Positions 38,696 to 50,600 of a stretch of DNA of 64,000 nt are shown piece after piece. Within the stretch, counting starts at the first letter, position 1; each line of letters opens with the position of its first letter. The position numbers and the translations under genes are program-made. The notes beneath the pieces are model-generated. The model searched no databases. It was not told the origin of the DNA and was given only the letters and a program-made list of their open reading frames with translations. Origin of the DNA: Acanthopleura granulata (lineage: Eukaryota > Mollusca > Polyplacophora > Chitonida > Chitonidae). Where the stretch lies: contig JABBOT010000009.1 in NCBI GenBank assembly GCA_016165875.1, positions 12,714,370-12,778,369 of the forward strand. Direction: 5' to 3'.

Positions 38696-39289
38696 TTATT
38701 TTGACGAACTGCTTAATGGATAAGAAGACCGAGTCGTCCTTGAAGACTGGGTGGCGGATCGCGTCTTTGTTGAGGAAGTGACTGTTATGGTCATTTTCCC
38801 AAAGTCGCCAGGAATTGGCGCAGACCGACGCATCACGTTCTCCACACTCGGCTGTTTCACTTCGGTGGCTGAAGAATGGCCGCTTTTGGTTGGCGTCACC
38901 ACTGAATGGCTGGTTTTAGTCGTAACAGTTTTCCGACTGTGTATTGGTATTAATGACGCTGACGAATGTTCCACTTTTCTAGCGGGATTCCTAGAAATAC
39001 TTAACACATTTTGAAGTCTCTTGTCGTCATATTCCCACGTTTTTGTGGTAATCTCACATCGCTGTGACATTTTCAGCTCATGATGCGAACCGTGACATGA
39101 CGTGGATGTCCGCATTTCGCTATTCATTTCCCTGTCCAAAGACATTTGATTCATGTCTTTTGAAAACTGTGACGTCGTCGCGCGGTGAATTTGTGTGGAC
39201 CTCAGTGCTTGTGACGTAGTTTTGACATCACGTGTCGTTGACGTCACTGAACTTGCTTTCGTCTTATCTGTAAATCGGTTAGCCGACAT
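38696..39289 (-). CDS. Hypothetical Ser/Thr-rich basic protein, 197 residues, single ORF
   Basis: I do not recognise this protein. ATG at 39289 (G at -3) opens MSANRFTDKTKASSVTSTTR and runs 197 codons to TAA at 38696-38698, rich in Ser, Thr, Lys and Arg. An in-frame TGA a few codons upstream supports this start in an unspliced message. No transmembrane or signal segment is visible. Less monotonous parts are TTKTWEYDDKRLQNVLSISR and MRRSAPIPGDFGKMTITVTS. An AATAAA (minus, 38700-38695) overlaps the stop. Apart from the EP400-like last exon and a 224-codon frame at 55637, it is among the longest open frames here. It could be a lineage-specific gene, one exon of a larger gene, or chance; the biased composition keeps confidence moderate. 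Confidence 0.4.
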   Translation of the reverse strand: MSANRFTDKTKASSVTSTTRDVKTTSQALRSTQIHRATTSQFSKDMNQMSLDREMNSEMRTSTSCHGSHHELKMSQRCEITTKTWEYDDKRLQNVLSISRNPARKVEHSSASLIPIHSRKTVTTKTSHSVVTPTKSGHSSATEVKQPSVENVMRRSAPIPGDFGKMTITVTSSTKTRSATQSSRTTRSSYPLSSSSK

Positions 39290-40000
39290 GACAGGGCAAC
39301 ACCCTTCTCAAAACTAGTTTATTTGCAGAAAGCAACTTTCACCTTTTCAACTCATCCCCAGAACGTAAAGCAAGGAGACGTCCTAAAGGAAGTTGTTATT
39401 AAGTTTCCCAGAAATCCATTCAATTAAATGTGAAAAGCTCCCCAGATATCACTCAGTAACGATGTGCAAAGAAGAAGAACATACAGCTATTAGCACGTGA
39501 ATTTTGTTTTTCATTTTCGTTGAAGATCCGTCACACTAAAGTGAACATCCTGAATTAACTTCTGAAAATCGATTCACATAGTTTACAGGCCGTGATAACA
39601 ATAGGCCGCACGCAACAGAGAACCGTGTTCTCCGATGCTGAAGACTGAGTTTGGCGTCAAGGAGAGAAAAAACGCAGCGCGTATCAGAAACTCTTGCTTA
39701 TCGCGGTTCATCTGGAAGGAAGTTAATATCACAGTCGACAGATAAGAATACAAATTTTCCTTTTTCCATCAGCAAAACTAATAAACATCAGAGAGCATTA
39801 AGCTGTTTTTCCCCGCCTTCGAGCCAAGTACGTAAAAACTGTCCATTTCTAGAGAAGTCGTTTCATCTGTGGCACATTTCAACGTCATTCATCATGCCAG
39901 AGCAGTCTCAATTTATTTCGTTGTTTGACACTATCGCCAGCGTCCCGGTCCGGACAGATTGGTCACCTAGATTAACTCCCTTGGTATAACAGCGCCACCT
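39290..40000. other. Intergenic stretch upstream of the Ser/Thr-rich ORF
   Basis: Would contain the promoter if that ORF is expressed. No TATA or motif cluster recognised. The plus-strand frame 39651-39989 has no motif. Confidence 0.45.
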
Positions 40001-40900
40001 GGCCGAGGAGATAGTCGTTGGGCAGAAATTAGATTTACATTCTCCAAGCCAAGCCCATTTCGATGTCCGAAATGAGGTGAGCTCAAAGTTTTTCCGTGTT
40101 TTGCTGATACACAAACCAAATTACACACCATTATATGCCAAGAGGACGAACCGAGTTTGATGAATGACGTCGTTTTGAGGATACAATGTCGGCGTAATTG
40201 CCGGGGCTGAGATGCGCAGTTTAACTCGGATCTATTCATTCGAACGGAGCAATTTAAAACTGGCGTAACATGTGATTAGTTTGGATAGTCCGCCGGCATT
40301 CCGCAACAAACAAATTGAATAATTGCTTCAGGCTCGCGGCGTTCCATGTAGTGAAATGACCGGGGTCTTTTTAATCTCCCGATGCGCTCCGTCAAAGTTT
40401 CTCTCCAGCGATCAATACGGGTCCGCCCTGGACAACTCGAGTTCAAGCCAAGATGGGCCGCTTTGCTGTATCACATCATGTCCCGCGGCCGAGCGTAAAT
40501 CAAACATTCCTCCCTAATTTCATTTGTCAATTGGCTGCGGCGAAGCGCTGGCCGACTGACACTCCCTATCCAGGATGATTTGTGAGGGCCACTATAAGTT
40601 TAATACAGCCTCCCCATCCGAAACCTAATCAAACATGGAAATCAAAAATTTCTGCCGAGACACCAAGTCAAATATATCGGGCTGATTTGCCTGGTCGCCC
40701 ATGATTCATTGGTCTCTATCCATTGCGGCCGCTGATGTGTCGCTATCTGGACGAGTAGCTCTACACTAAACCTAGGAGAGTTTCTGACGGCGGGGCGTGA
40801 AGAGAGCCCGTCAGCCAACCGGCCAGTTATTATAGTGTTAGTCTTGCTGACACCAACCCACATCATTTTACAACTCATCGCCGACTTTGATACCATAACA
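40001..40900. promoter_or_regulatory. GC-balanced non-repetitive block, candidate regulatory element
   Basis: Unlike its AT-rich surroundings, this block is near 48-50 percent GC by eye, lacks microsatellites, and reads like unique constrained DNA (for example ccctaatttcatttgtcaat then tggctgcggcgaagcgctgg). Open frames on both strands are short and unmatched. Conservation cannot be tested here. Confidence 0.3.
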
Positions 40901-42949
40901 AAGAATTCCGAAGCCTGCGAAGTTCATATGCCATTATATGCGTTCGTGACTCGGCTCCAGTACTTTTTTCATATACCGGTACCATATGAACCAAGAATTC
41001 CGAAGACACAATTAACATGGCAAATGCTTTCACTGTTATGTTCTTTTACTTCTTATTTCCTTAAAAACAATAAACAAAATAGCCTATCTGATCTTGCATC
41101 GCCACCAGGCGAACAACGATATAAACAGCCTAATATTAATTTTCCTTTCACATACATATCGAGACTATTCGAAGCAAGCCACAATTTACAATTATCCCTG
41201 GTTTGTGTACGTTTATACGTATGCCAAGGGTTAAAATCTACATTCATCCCTTTATAATGAAACCTCAGTGTGGTATATCGTGTGCCTGCCAAACATTCAT
41301 ATGGGCTTTCCAATACAAATTTATTAATGCACTTCTCTGGATTCCGCATGTGCTTTGAAGGAGGCTGATGTTAGTAACTGAATACAAACGCCCCACTATG
41401 GTATGATGTGAAAACACGACAATACCCAACTTACATTGGTGTCTATGCTGTCTGTGGACAAATTTGCGCATTCATAATATGGTATATATATCACCGGTAC
41501 ACAAAATATTATGCTTTATTTTTATATATTTTTTGTTTTTGTTTTTGTTTTTTGCCACAATACTGTGTATTACTTGTGTACAGTAGTTTATCGAAATACG
41601 GATAGTATCCAAACATTTCACCAAAAATACCCTCATTCCCAAAAATGGAGCGTGGTTTTCATTTCTTCCCTCCTGTAATCATGGAACTGTACATTTAAGT
41701 CACTGCTGTAACTTAGGAGGAAATCCGCAAATGTTATTTACTCTGTTTTTCAAACTAACAATATTTCATTTATTCCAGTTGACTTCGACATCGCCTTTTG
41801 TCCACAATGTCCACAAAGAATTTAGATTTTGGGAGACAAATAACTGTGTGCAATTCAATCTTCCATAATGAAATTTTGAGTTTTGGGGTCTGGAAAGCTT
41901 CGTTTGGGTAAAAATAACTGTGCGCAATACGAGTGGAATATATTTTATGAATTAAAACTTAAATTGTTCATGACACCATACATTTTGATTTTGTGCATCT
42001 AACATCTTCTTCAAAAGTAAACATCCCTATGGAAAAATTTCAAATCAATGGTCAGGAAAAGTTGCAATGCTTTACCTAATTTTCGCACTGCCATACTGCT
42101 GCATAAACAAAATGAGACAATTGCAGTGCACAGGGTCGGGATGGGGTTGGGTTGCTGGGTGGGGGATAAAACAATGTAAAAGTTTCAGTGTTGGATTCAT
42201 CCGGGGGAAGTGCATGCACCGATACATCCAGATTTACTATACTGCGACTGTGGCTGAAGGAAAGTTTGCCGTGGCAATGACAATTGTACTCGGCAACATT
42301 ACATGCATATAGGATTGCTTGAATTTCCAACAAATTTCACGTATGTATAGATACATCCATATAAGCCTTGGACAAGTAATAAGCGTGGAACTTCATACGG
42401 AATCAAATTTTTCTACACGAAGGTTCCTCTAGCAGAACGCACGCGTACCAATATACCCATAGCAAGCATGCATTAATGACTGTCAGTCAACCCAAATTAA
42501 CGAGAACAATGGATAAGAGAATTTGACAGAAGCGACAAGAGTTTTCGTATTATCTACAGATTTACTTCCTACACCCCTTTTGTCTCTTGGTATATTCAGC
42601 TTCTGTGAACTGTAGGAGACCAAGCAGCTTAACTTGGCGGAGGAGTCATTCAGAAGCACACCGTGTTCCGGTAAAGCCGATCGCCTGTAGCTGGGTACCG
42701 CTTTTACTCGACATGCCCCCAACTTGGTGCATTTGCAGTCCTCACCTAGAACAAACTGTCCAGCTATAAGGTAGAGAATACTTTTAGCAACTTCATTAGA
42801 AACATGGCTATCATGTGGAAATACTCATTCTGCTAATTGGTTAGAGTGAACGTTTGTCCCTTTACGCTCTCAAACTGCGGAAAATCTGGAAAATTTTCGT
42901 TTCCGGCAACCAAACGTATTTCTTTTTTTCAATTTATTTTTCATTTCAG
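40901..42949. other. Intergenic stretch
   Basis: No gene recognised; simple (TTTTTG) repeats at about 41530-41552. The frame at 40835-41257 (140 codons) has no motif. Confidence 0.5.
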
Positions 42950-43260
42950 TGGTTCTATCAATGCTTTACTCCGTGGGTGGTACATTCTGGATATATGAAC
43001 AGTTGCCATCAAAGCGCATTTGAGATACATAATTTGATAAAAGACAGCTTATGAACTGACAGGATACTCGATTTGGACACTGATTTAATTGATTTGATTG
43101 ATATCTTTTGGTCATCACTGAAAAGTGTTGACTGCTTCTCTTTGCATCTGAATCTGCTTTCGTTATCTATGTACAGTCTTAGTTCCTTGGTGGTTTGCAT
43201 GTGTTGAACGTTGTATTGGGCATCGGTTTTGCGATTATTGACCCAGAAAGGCCTTTATGA
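42950..43260 (+). repeat. Dispersed repeat family D, copy 3
   Basis: Aligns with 33750-33990 on its left part and with 28420-28610 on its right part (tgtgttgaacgttgtattgg against tgtgttgttttggaaatgg), tying the three copies into one family at least 300 bp long. Confidence 0.65.
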
Positions 43261-45039
43261 TTGGCTGTTATTTGAAGTTTCGACGCATTTATCCAATCAC
43301 ATTTCACTTACACTCACTATAATAGGTAGGACGTTTGGGAAGGGGAAGTATAGCTCCCCAAGAAATAAAACATCTTTAAGGCCAACGGAACCTCGATTCG
43401 AACACGTTATCTCAAGGGTGAAAGGCTGTAGTGGGTTTAAGGAAAAAGCTGATTACATCAGAGCCAGGGCCATCAGACGATTTATGAATACGTACACTTA
43501 CCTTTCCGGATTCTATAGACGTTGTGTCTAACAAATGGCCCAAAGTTTCTGGCCACAAATGTCTCTTTTAGGTCAGACAGACATCACGGAAATCAAAATA
43601 TATACTAGATTATAAGCACACTAAGGATGAAGGGTAATTTTCAAAAATAAATTGGAAAAGTTTTAATGTTTTCCTAAACATACATGTAACTTCATACATA
43701 TAATAACTACTTTTTAAGAAAATATATGTATAAATCTTAATTTTGTTATTTGTCAGATGGCGTGGTTTCGATTTATTGTGTAGGACAAAAGCTTATTTTG
43801 CTAGCTCCGCATACATGCATGTATTTTTACATTGTTACAAGGCATTATTCTCTAGTGAACGGTCATAAGGAACGGATATATAGCCGCATGGGTGACTGCC
43901 TGCCTACAGACTCCAATCAAAGACCTTGTTCCCTTTGTGGAATTTTACAGACCGGGTAAAAGTGGGCACGATATTTAATTCCGGCAAGAAATCGCTTTCT
44001 TGTATCGATCTTGGTGAATTTGGCTTTCTCGACGGTCTGCAATTTCACTTTCTCCGCCCCTCGATGTTTTCTTGTGGAGCAGACTAACTGTTTGCGTTCC
44101 GCTGTCAGAACCTCGAGGTTATCTATGGTACTCTGGTATAAATTGCTGCCCTAAAGTTCACCGTTCCGGCTCCATTTCGGCGGCCATCTTGCTACTTCGT
44201 CTTTCAGGCACGTCCCGACGTCAATTTGGCTCCCAGCACAAAAGCGGCAATCAACTTTTCTAGAAATACTATTTTTTTCTCTCCACCGTTCCCGAAACCA
44301 TTTTCTCTGTCCGCATTGGGGAAGTTTTCGAAGTTATCGTGGCACTAAATCACCAGAGGTTACTATTCAAGTCTTCCATGGAAATGTCGAAAACTTATTA
44401 TTAACTGCCATTGGATTGCGGGGCATTGGAGCCAAAACTTCACGAATTCCTCATCCATGCTGAAGTTAACGCCAGGCAAAGAAACCAATTTTTCCCAACC
44501 CAACCCATGAAATATCCAACGTTGAAATATACGAAAGCTGTATTTAGCGTAAAAAAACCCTTTCTGTTAAAATATAAATCTTTGTTCAGAATACGCTGTA
44601 GTTAATGAATTAGTCTACTTAACTGGCTGTTAAAGGTTGCTGTTAATAGTATTTCTTTGCCTGATTTGGCTGCAAGCTTTATGGCAATAGTCTTAAACAG
44701 CCAAAGGGCAAAAGCCATAGGAACGAGTTTCTGCTATGCAACACGTTGCCTGCTACACAATGAACCCATTCATGCTTTAAGCAAATCTTACAGTTCGGAA
44801 TATTTCACGCTCAAAGAAACAGGTTTCACAGGCAGAGCAAGGGAGAGTACATTGTCGAATGCCCAATTAAATTAAAATGGGCTAACTACAACCAGTGTTT
44901 TAGTTTTATTCTGTCAAATTTACCCAGAGGCTTCTACAGTCAAATCTTCATCCATTCGGCAGTTTAATTATATACTATAGCTATTTATCCACACAGACCA
45001 TGGCTGCTGGGCACAGAGTCTTCGGGTTTGAAGCATCAT
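43261..45039. other. Intergenic stretch
   Basis: No gene called. A minus-strand YY1-like start context lies at about 44170-44195. tRNA box B-like cctcgattcgaacacg at about 43391 is isolated. Confidence 0.5.
44165..44195 (-). promoter_or_regulatory. YY1-like motif overlapping a possible short first exon
   Basis: The minus strand reads caagATGGCCGCCG, a YY1 consensus containing an ATG. The frame MAAEMEPER is followed directly by a donor-like gtgaac. YY1 sites at start codons mark many metazoan promoters (established knowledge). No second exon was found. Confidence 0.25.
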
Positions 45040-45215
45040 CTGTTAATTTATTTATTTAGTTGTGTGTTACGTCCTAGTACATGCACATCGCTTAGGCTGT
45101 ATGACGACACCGTATTTCATGAGGTTATGTATAGGTTAAAAGTTCTTGAGTGTGGCGTTAACGAACAACGACAATCAACCAATCAATCAATCAACCACTC
45201 AACCATTCAACCAAT
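45040..45215 (+). mobile_element. SINE 3' end with (CAAT)n tail
   Basis: aaaagttcttgagtgtggcg then ttaacgaacaacgacaatca and a tail of CAAT/CAAC repeats, the end structure of a molluscan-type SINE. The head is not clear. Confidence 0.5.
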
Positions 45216-46118
45216 TCATCATTTCTTCGGCAAGAGTTAGCAGTCCTAATTTTATATAACTACAGTAAATATAGCAGTAACGCAAAGGTATGCTAGCTTA
45301 TCTTCTACTGATGAACTATATATTCCCAGGCGTAAAGTCAGCGGTGTTTTCTATTCCGAAACATTCAAGATAGAACTCATATATTAAGTTTGTAATACCT
45401 AAAACCGAAGATCTGTATTAGCAAGTTTGAATAAAAATAGTATTCAAATTTTGAACATTATACTATGTCTAGAAATGAGAGCGCCATACCTGTCAGTTTT
45501 TTCCACATCCTAGATTTTGAGCTGAATCTGATCTTTTGTCCAAAAAACTCATCTATGGAGGGGTGGCATTTTTTATTTTGTTGGCACAGATATGGCTAGC
45601 ATACTGCCATTTGTGTTCCCCAAAGAACAATTTAAGTTTCAGGTTTAACATTCAAAGAATTTCACAGAAGTGTTTTGACTTAGAAACAGTGCAGTTAACG
45701 CTCTTGCTTAAATCTACAAAAGGTCAGGTTTAAGCAACTGGTTCATTTATTTCGGCATAACGGCAAGAATGTATATATCAACCATAAACTTGTCCGCCTT
45801 CAAATGAATGTTTATTCAGTGTGGACTGGCAATGAACAAATAAAGAAACAAATAAATTAATAATAACTGTACCGATCATCTTACACTCAAAGAACTGGTT
45901 AATGGTCAATGTATGTTGCCAACTGACGCATATACAGCCACACAGTGTTATGGAATCCGATAGCCATATTAACATAGTTTATAACCCTGCCATTCAATAA
46001 GCCCACATAATAAGGATACACAACAAAGCATTTCTATTTTAGTCGCCCTGTATATTTTACTGTCAGAGCAAGTATACATTGTTAGTAATGCAACAAGTGA
46101 CCTATCTTCCACTTCCAG
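45216..46118. other. Intergenic stretch
   Basis: AT-rich, no gene or repeat recognised. Confidence 0.55.
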
Positions 46119-46418
46119 GATGCCAAGATTCTCAGTTTATCCGTAACAGAGCCATTCTTGGCAAAGCCTACGTTAGAAATAACAATTGAGGCTTTTTTCA
46201 TAATGCTTGGCGAAAAAATATCAGAGGATTTTCCGCATCTGATGCAAGTTGCCAAGGTTTCTAGTGATCCTTTTGTAGTGCAGACTTCGTTTGCTGCCAA
46301 AAAGAAAAGGTACGCTATCAGGGTATATGACATACTTGTGTATAAAGTACTTGTAAACACGACAGAATGGTATCCTGCATACTTCAATGGGCTAGAAATA
46401 GACTTTGGTTTACAATAG
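46119..46418 (+). CDS. Unassigned exon-like ORF, 99 codons to a stop
   Basis: I do not recognise this family. A good acceptor (ctatcttccacttccag, ending 46118) opens DAKILSLSVTEPFLAKPTLE and runs to TAG at 46416-46418. The composition is protein-like rather than low-complexity: EITIEAFFIMLGEKISEDFP, KKKRYAIRVYDILVYKV and NTTEWYPAYFNGLEIDFG, with alternating hydrophobic strands and one possible N-glycosylation site (NTT). It could be the last exon of a spliced gene, a remnant of a gene or element, or chance. No matching upstream exon was found, and the antisense frame is also open, which lowers confidence. Confidence 0.3.
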   Translation, partial: DAKILSLSVTEPFLAKPTLEITIEAFFIMLGEKISEDFPHLMQVAKVSSDPFVVQTSFAAKKKRYAIRVYDILVYKVLVNTTEWYPAYFNGLEIDFGLQ

Positions 46419-46999
46419 ATATTTGGCACGAAAATCAACCAATGCGAATATTTTAACAGAAAGACTTTTTGTGAAGATTTCGTGCATACAGGCATGTACA
46501 GAATAAACCAATAAACTAACAACGCCAAATTTACTGCACTGCTGTATATTGGCGAAGGCTGGATTTAGTAAGCTTATAGTGTGCGTGATGCGAACAATGC
46601 CACTTGTGCCTTGTTAGTCTATACCATGGTGTTTCTTGTAATATACACTATTGGTTCCTGCAGCTTAGGCAGGCAAAAAGTGCAGAAGTCGGTTTACCAA
46701 TATCTACTATAGGCTGCTTGTATAAAGATTTCAAAATAATCAGTGTGGCTCCTCGCGCTTGCATTCTGCACGAGGGAGCGCTCGCTCCGCGAAGCCCCGT
46801 GCACGTGCTGCACGTGGCTTTCACGCTCTGTGTTCCAGATACTGACAGTCGTACAATGGTGGCCTTGCAAAATTAGAGTGGAAAATTGGTCAAAAGGGAA
46901 AGTGAATTAAGAATGGATATTTACTGCTGTTGTTTTGGTGACTGAATCAACGGAAGATATATTCAAGAGGAAATGGCCCATATTTCAATTTGGGATAGT
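46419..46999. other. Intergenic stretch with a GC-rich hairpin patch
   Basis: 46750-46825 is CpG-rich amid AT-rich DNA and contains the inverted repeat ggagcg-ct-cgctcc and two cacgtg-type motifs (gtgcacgtgctgcacgtg). No coding signal. Confidence 0.55.
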
Positions 47000-47470
47000 T
47001 TAGGACGTCCTCTAAGCTGGATTCACCTCTGGCCTGGAATGCGGTAAGCCTGCCTTGTCTCATAAAGTTAGTCTTTGAATGTCCTGTCGGTCTGCACAGG
47101 CTTGTCTTGAGCGCTCGGGATTTTCTCCCGCTCTGGATTACTAGATTAAAGCCATTTGATAAAATCTAACGGTTTCAAACCAATTCCACGACACGTAATT
47201 CACCAAGGGGCTCAGCATAAACCTAATAATCTGCTCCCCTTGGGCCAAAGTCAGTTGATGCACGATTAAATGTCTATACCCCAATTTTCCCTAGCATTCA
47301 ATTAAACGCTGACAGTTAATGCGGTGTCCGTTTCCTCTATCAAATATTTGCAGCTTTTTAATAATTCTCCAACTGTAACCAATTTTCGAAATTTATCGAG
47401 GCCGTGAATGGCAATAATTACCAAAGCTAAATTGTTTCATTTATTCCTAGTATTGACTCTTAGTGATTAT
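47000..47470. promoter_or_regulatory. Candidate developmental enhancer block
   Basis: Non-repetitive sequence dense in homeodomain-type sites: ggattactagattaaagcc (OTX/PITX-like GGATTA), cctaataatctg, cgattaaatg, tcaattaaacgc and cagttaatgcgg. It looks like unique constrained noncoding DNA, but there is no comparative evidence here. Confidence 0.35.
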
Positions 47471-48419
47471 AATCCTGCCATTGACTCTTAGACAACAGAT
47501 TTGAATTTTTTGGGGGGTTTGTTATTATTTTCGTAAGAAAAACCATAATTCCTCTCTTCAGATTAAGTTGCTATAGCTCTTCTGGGTGTACATAAAATGT
47601 AATTCAAATGGGTGTCTTTCGACCGAAGAACCCCAACTATATTGTAACATGCTCAAAGAGGAATATTTTTAACACAGTGCATGTTCGGGACAACAGTTTA
47701 GAGATTGCCGAAAAATGCGTTAATATTTATATTTGTTTGATTTCTGTTCAACACCGTGCTCAATAATGTTTTACTAACATGACAGAGATTATTTAGTTAA
47801 TTTGTGTATAGGAAACAACCTCCTTTCGCTGGGTAACTGATAAGTCCCCTGACTAAATGCCACCGCAAAAGGAATATAATTATATATTAGTTGGATTCGA
47901 ACACGCAACCCCATTGGTCAAAGACCAGGCAGTTTCAGCGAGCCCGTGGTTTAACTGTCTGAATCGGCAAGTGTCCACAAAAAATGTAAAACAACGAATG
48001 AATATGAAGGAATATAGGCCATCATTACAAATAGAAAACACCGTCCGTGTATAAGGTGACAATTCAAAAGGAGTTTCACATTCGTATTTTATATCTACTC
48101 CATTCGCGCCATATATCTGACAATGTTAGGCTACATGGAAAAACATGACAAATTGTCTGTATATATATTACATGAACTGCATGTAGACTAGTTTACAGTC
48201 TGTATGGAAATATACATTACATTTTTAAAATTTCCACAAAATGCTAAACCCTCTCAGAGTTTTACATGACGTTGCCATGGCTTAAGACATGTTTTGTACA
48301 ATAAGTTTTTTAAATACGTTTACACATGTTGAGTACGATTCATTTTAAGCTCCTTGATGTAAAAATTTACCAAAGGTAAGAATTTTCTCCACATATTTCT
48401 GTGAAAGGCATGGATGTCT
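47471..48419. other. Intergenic stretch
   Basis: A short SINE-tail-like fragment in minus orientation at about 47735-47790, and an isolated tRNA box B-like site (minus, gtgttcgaatcc) near 47895. No gene. Confidence 0.5.
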
Positions 48420-48690
48420 TGTCGCGCCACCTTGTCATTTCGGTTTACATACAGAAATCTGGAATTCCCGTCCATCTATTCCCGGAATTGCGTCAGAAAT
48501 TGTAGCTTTTCTTCGGAAACGAAGTGAAAGTGCTGGCACGAGATTTCTCGATTTATCCTGTGATAAAATAGCGCTAAAGTTACAGAAACCCAACTCAGCT
48601 TGGAGGAAGTGCCAAGTTGCCTATCCCCTCAGAGGGTATCCAATTCCGCCAGTTATCAATTCTTTATGAAATTAATGTTAGCTACAGTTT
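48420..48690. promoter_or_regulatory. GC-balanced non-repetitive block, candidate regulatory element
   Basis: Unique-looking block (gaattcccgtccatctattc, gaggaagtgccaagttgcct) without open frames or repeats, contrasting with AT-rich flanks. Inference only. Confidence 0.25.
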
Positions 48691-50600
48691 CGCCGAGCTT
48701 CTCGGCTCTCGAGGTTCAAATGAGGAAAACTTTAGATGTGGGTAAATTGTGAAATCCGACCTCTCCCGGAGGACTCTTTGAAAAACATCTGGTACTGAAA
48801 ACGTCAAAATCCTCAATTTATTAGATGGTTACCATAGAAATGGGTGAAAAGTAAGAAAATTAACTCCGGTGCTTTTATGACAAGTGTCAAAATCGAATGG
48901 ACTGCTTTTGCAATGCATGTACACTGTCTATGATTGTCGCTCCGTATAAACACTGTCTAACAGGTTTAGAAGAACTGTCTTTTCTAGATTGCATTTTTGA
49001 GCTTGTTTTTTTAGACAATTAACTTTTGAGTCGCATAAGGTTGTCCAGCTCTGTTCTGATTCTTTTAGATTACATGTATAGACACAGTTTCTTCCCCTTT
49101 TGTTCCTGGCGTCTGCAAGAAATTTCCTTAGAAAATCACTTCCTAGGTATAAATGCACATTATCTATATGAAGACAATCCTGGCATGGCTTTGTACCATG
49201 GAGTCCTACAGCTCTGCTGCAGTATGTGTATTCCATCTTGGACAATTTCTGACTTGTGCAGTTTTACCACGCGCGCTGCACTCACAATGACCATGACCAT
49301 TATTGTGTTTTTATAATATCAGCGTATATGTTTGCATATAAATTAACAGTAATTGTTATGGTTTTACGCCACATGAGCAGTACATTTCAGCCATTTCGTG
49401 CGTGGTGAAAAGACGATGAAAACTGCACTGTAATAGCAAACATTTCTGTCTATACATTGTATTTTACTCTAACTACGCAAACGTGTGTACATATGTGCAA
49501 ATTTGTACCTTGGTACACATCTTGCGTATGTTTTGTACACAATTGTTCTTATACAGTAAATCCTCCAAGTAAAAACATCGATTGTCTTTTCGCCTTACAT
49601 AACTGAAATTCTCAAACATCCCTTCATATATCTACGCTTTAGAAACCGCGTTTGTGTAACATTTATATATGGAGGATAATCCCAGTGGCCATTCCATTGT
49701 GTATAAGGAAATAACCTATTTTTCTATAACCTTGTTAATTATAAAATGATAATATTTTTACGTAATTTTTATCAGAAAGTTGTTTATCGCCGTATTAAAA
49801 AAAATCAGTAATACGATGACGGTCGGTTTTAAAGATGGATGAACCTTTAACCTTTAGCAATCAATACTCATAGTAATTTGGTGAGTTAACTTAATAATAG
49901 TAAACTAAATATAATGTAATGCAGACTGTGATTGTTAGGTGAATTGCAATAGCGGGTGTCTCTTACATGGCATGTAGGTAACACATGGCCCCTTCACATT
50001 TTTACCACTATATAATGCTAAATTGCAGCATAGATCCCACCTCTTCAAAATATATGAATTAAAAGGAACTATGTGACATATTAGTTTTTAAGCAACTTTG
50101 TTATGAAAAAAAGCACAGTTTTCTTTAGAGATAATGTGTGCGTACAGATAATGTACAAAGAAGACATATATATTATAAGCATATAAATCACCCTCTCTGG
50201 AAACCCACTCCGTGGAGAGATAGTGTCGGCATAACATTCAGAGCATATACACACACATCCCCGCGAGCTGAGAATGACGGAACTGTTATCATTGTATGCT
50301 TTTTGTTTGTTTGTTTTTTTTTGTAATCATAAGAATATATTCCAATCAGTGATATTGAAACTAAATATTGGCATTTCCAAGTTAGGAACTTTTATTCGTT
50401 ATTTTTTCTTCAAGAATTATAAAATTTTTTCGGCTCAAGCGGTGTTTGTTCTCAGCCGGTATTTTTTCCTTGTGAATCGGAATTTCTGATTCTGTGCTTG
50501 CAATATTCAGGGTAGTGTTTTTTTTTTTTTCGGCCGATGTTACTTCTTTTGAAAGAATCGCTGTTATACAAAGTAATACTAAAACCCGTCTCGAAAATTG
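48691..50600. other. Intergenic stretch
   Basis: AT-rich with T-runs near 50320 and 50520. No gene recognised; overlapping open frames at 48928-49316 on both strands are unmatched. Confidence 0.5.

Noticed and set aside
46082..46528. 148-codon minus-strand frame
   Set aside because: Antisense shadow of the exon-like frame at 46119-46418, with no start context or motif.
47880..47960. Possible minus-strand tRNA (box B gttcgaatcc)
   Set aside because: No matching box A at normal distance and no paired acceptor stem by eye.
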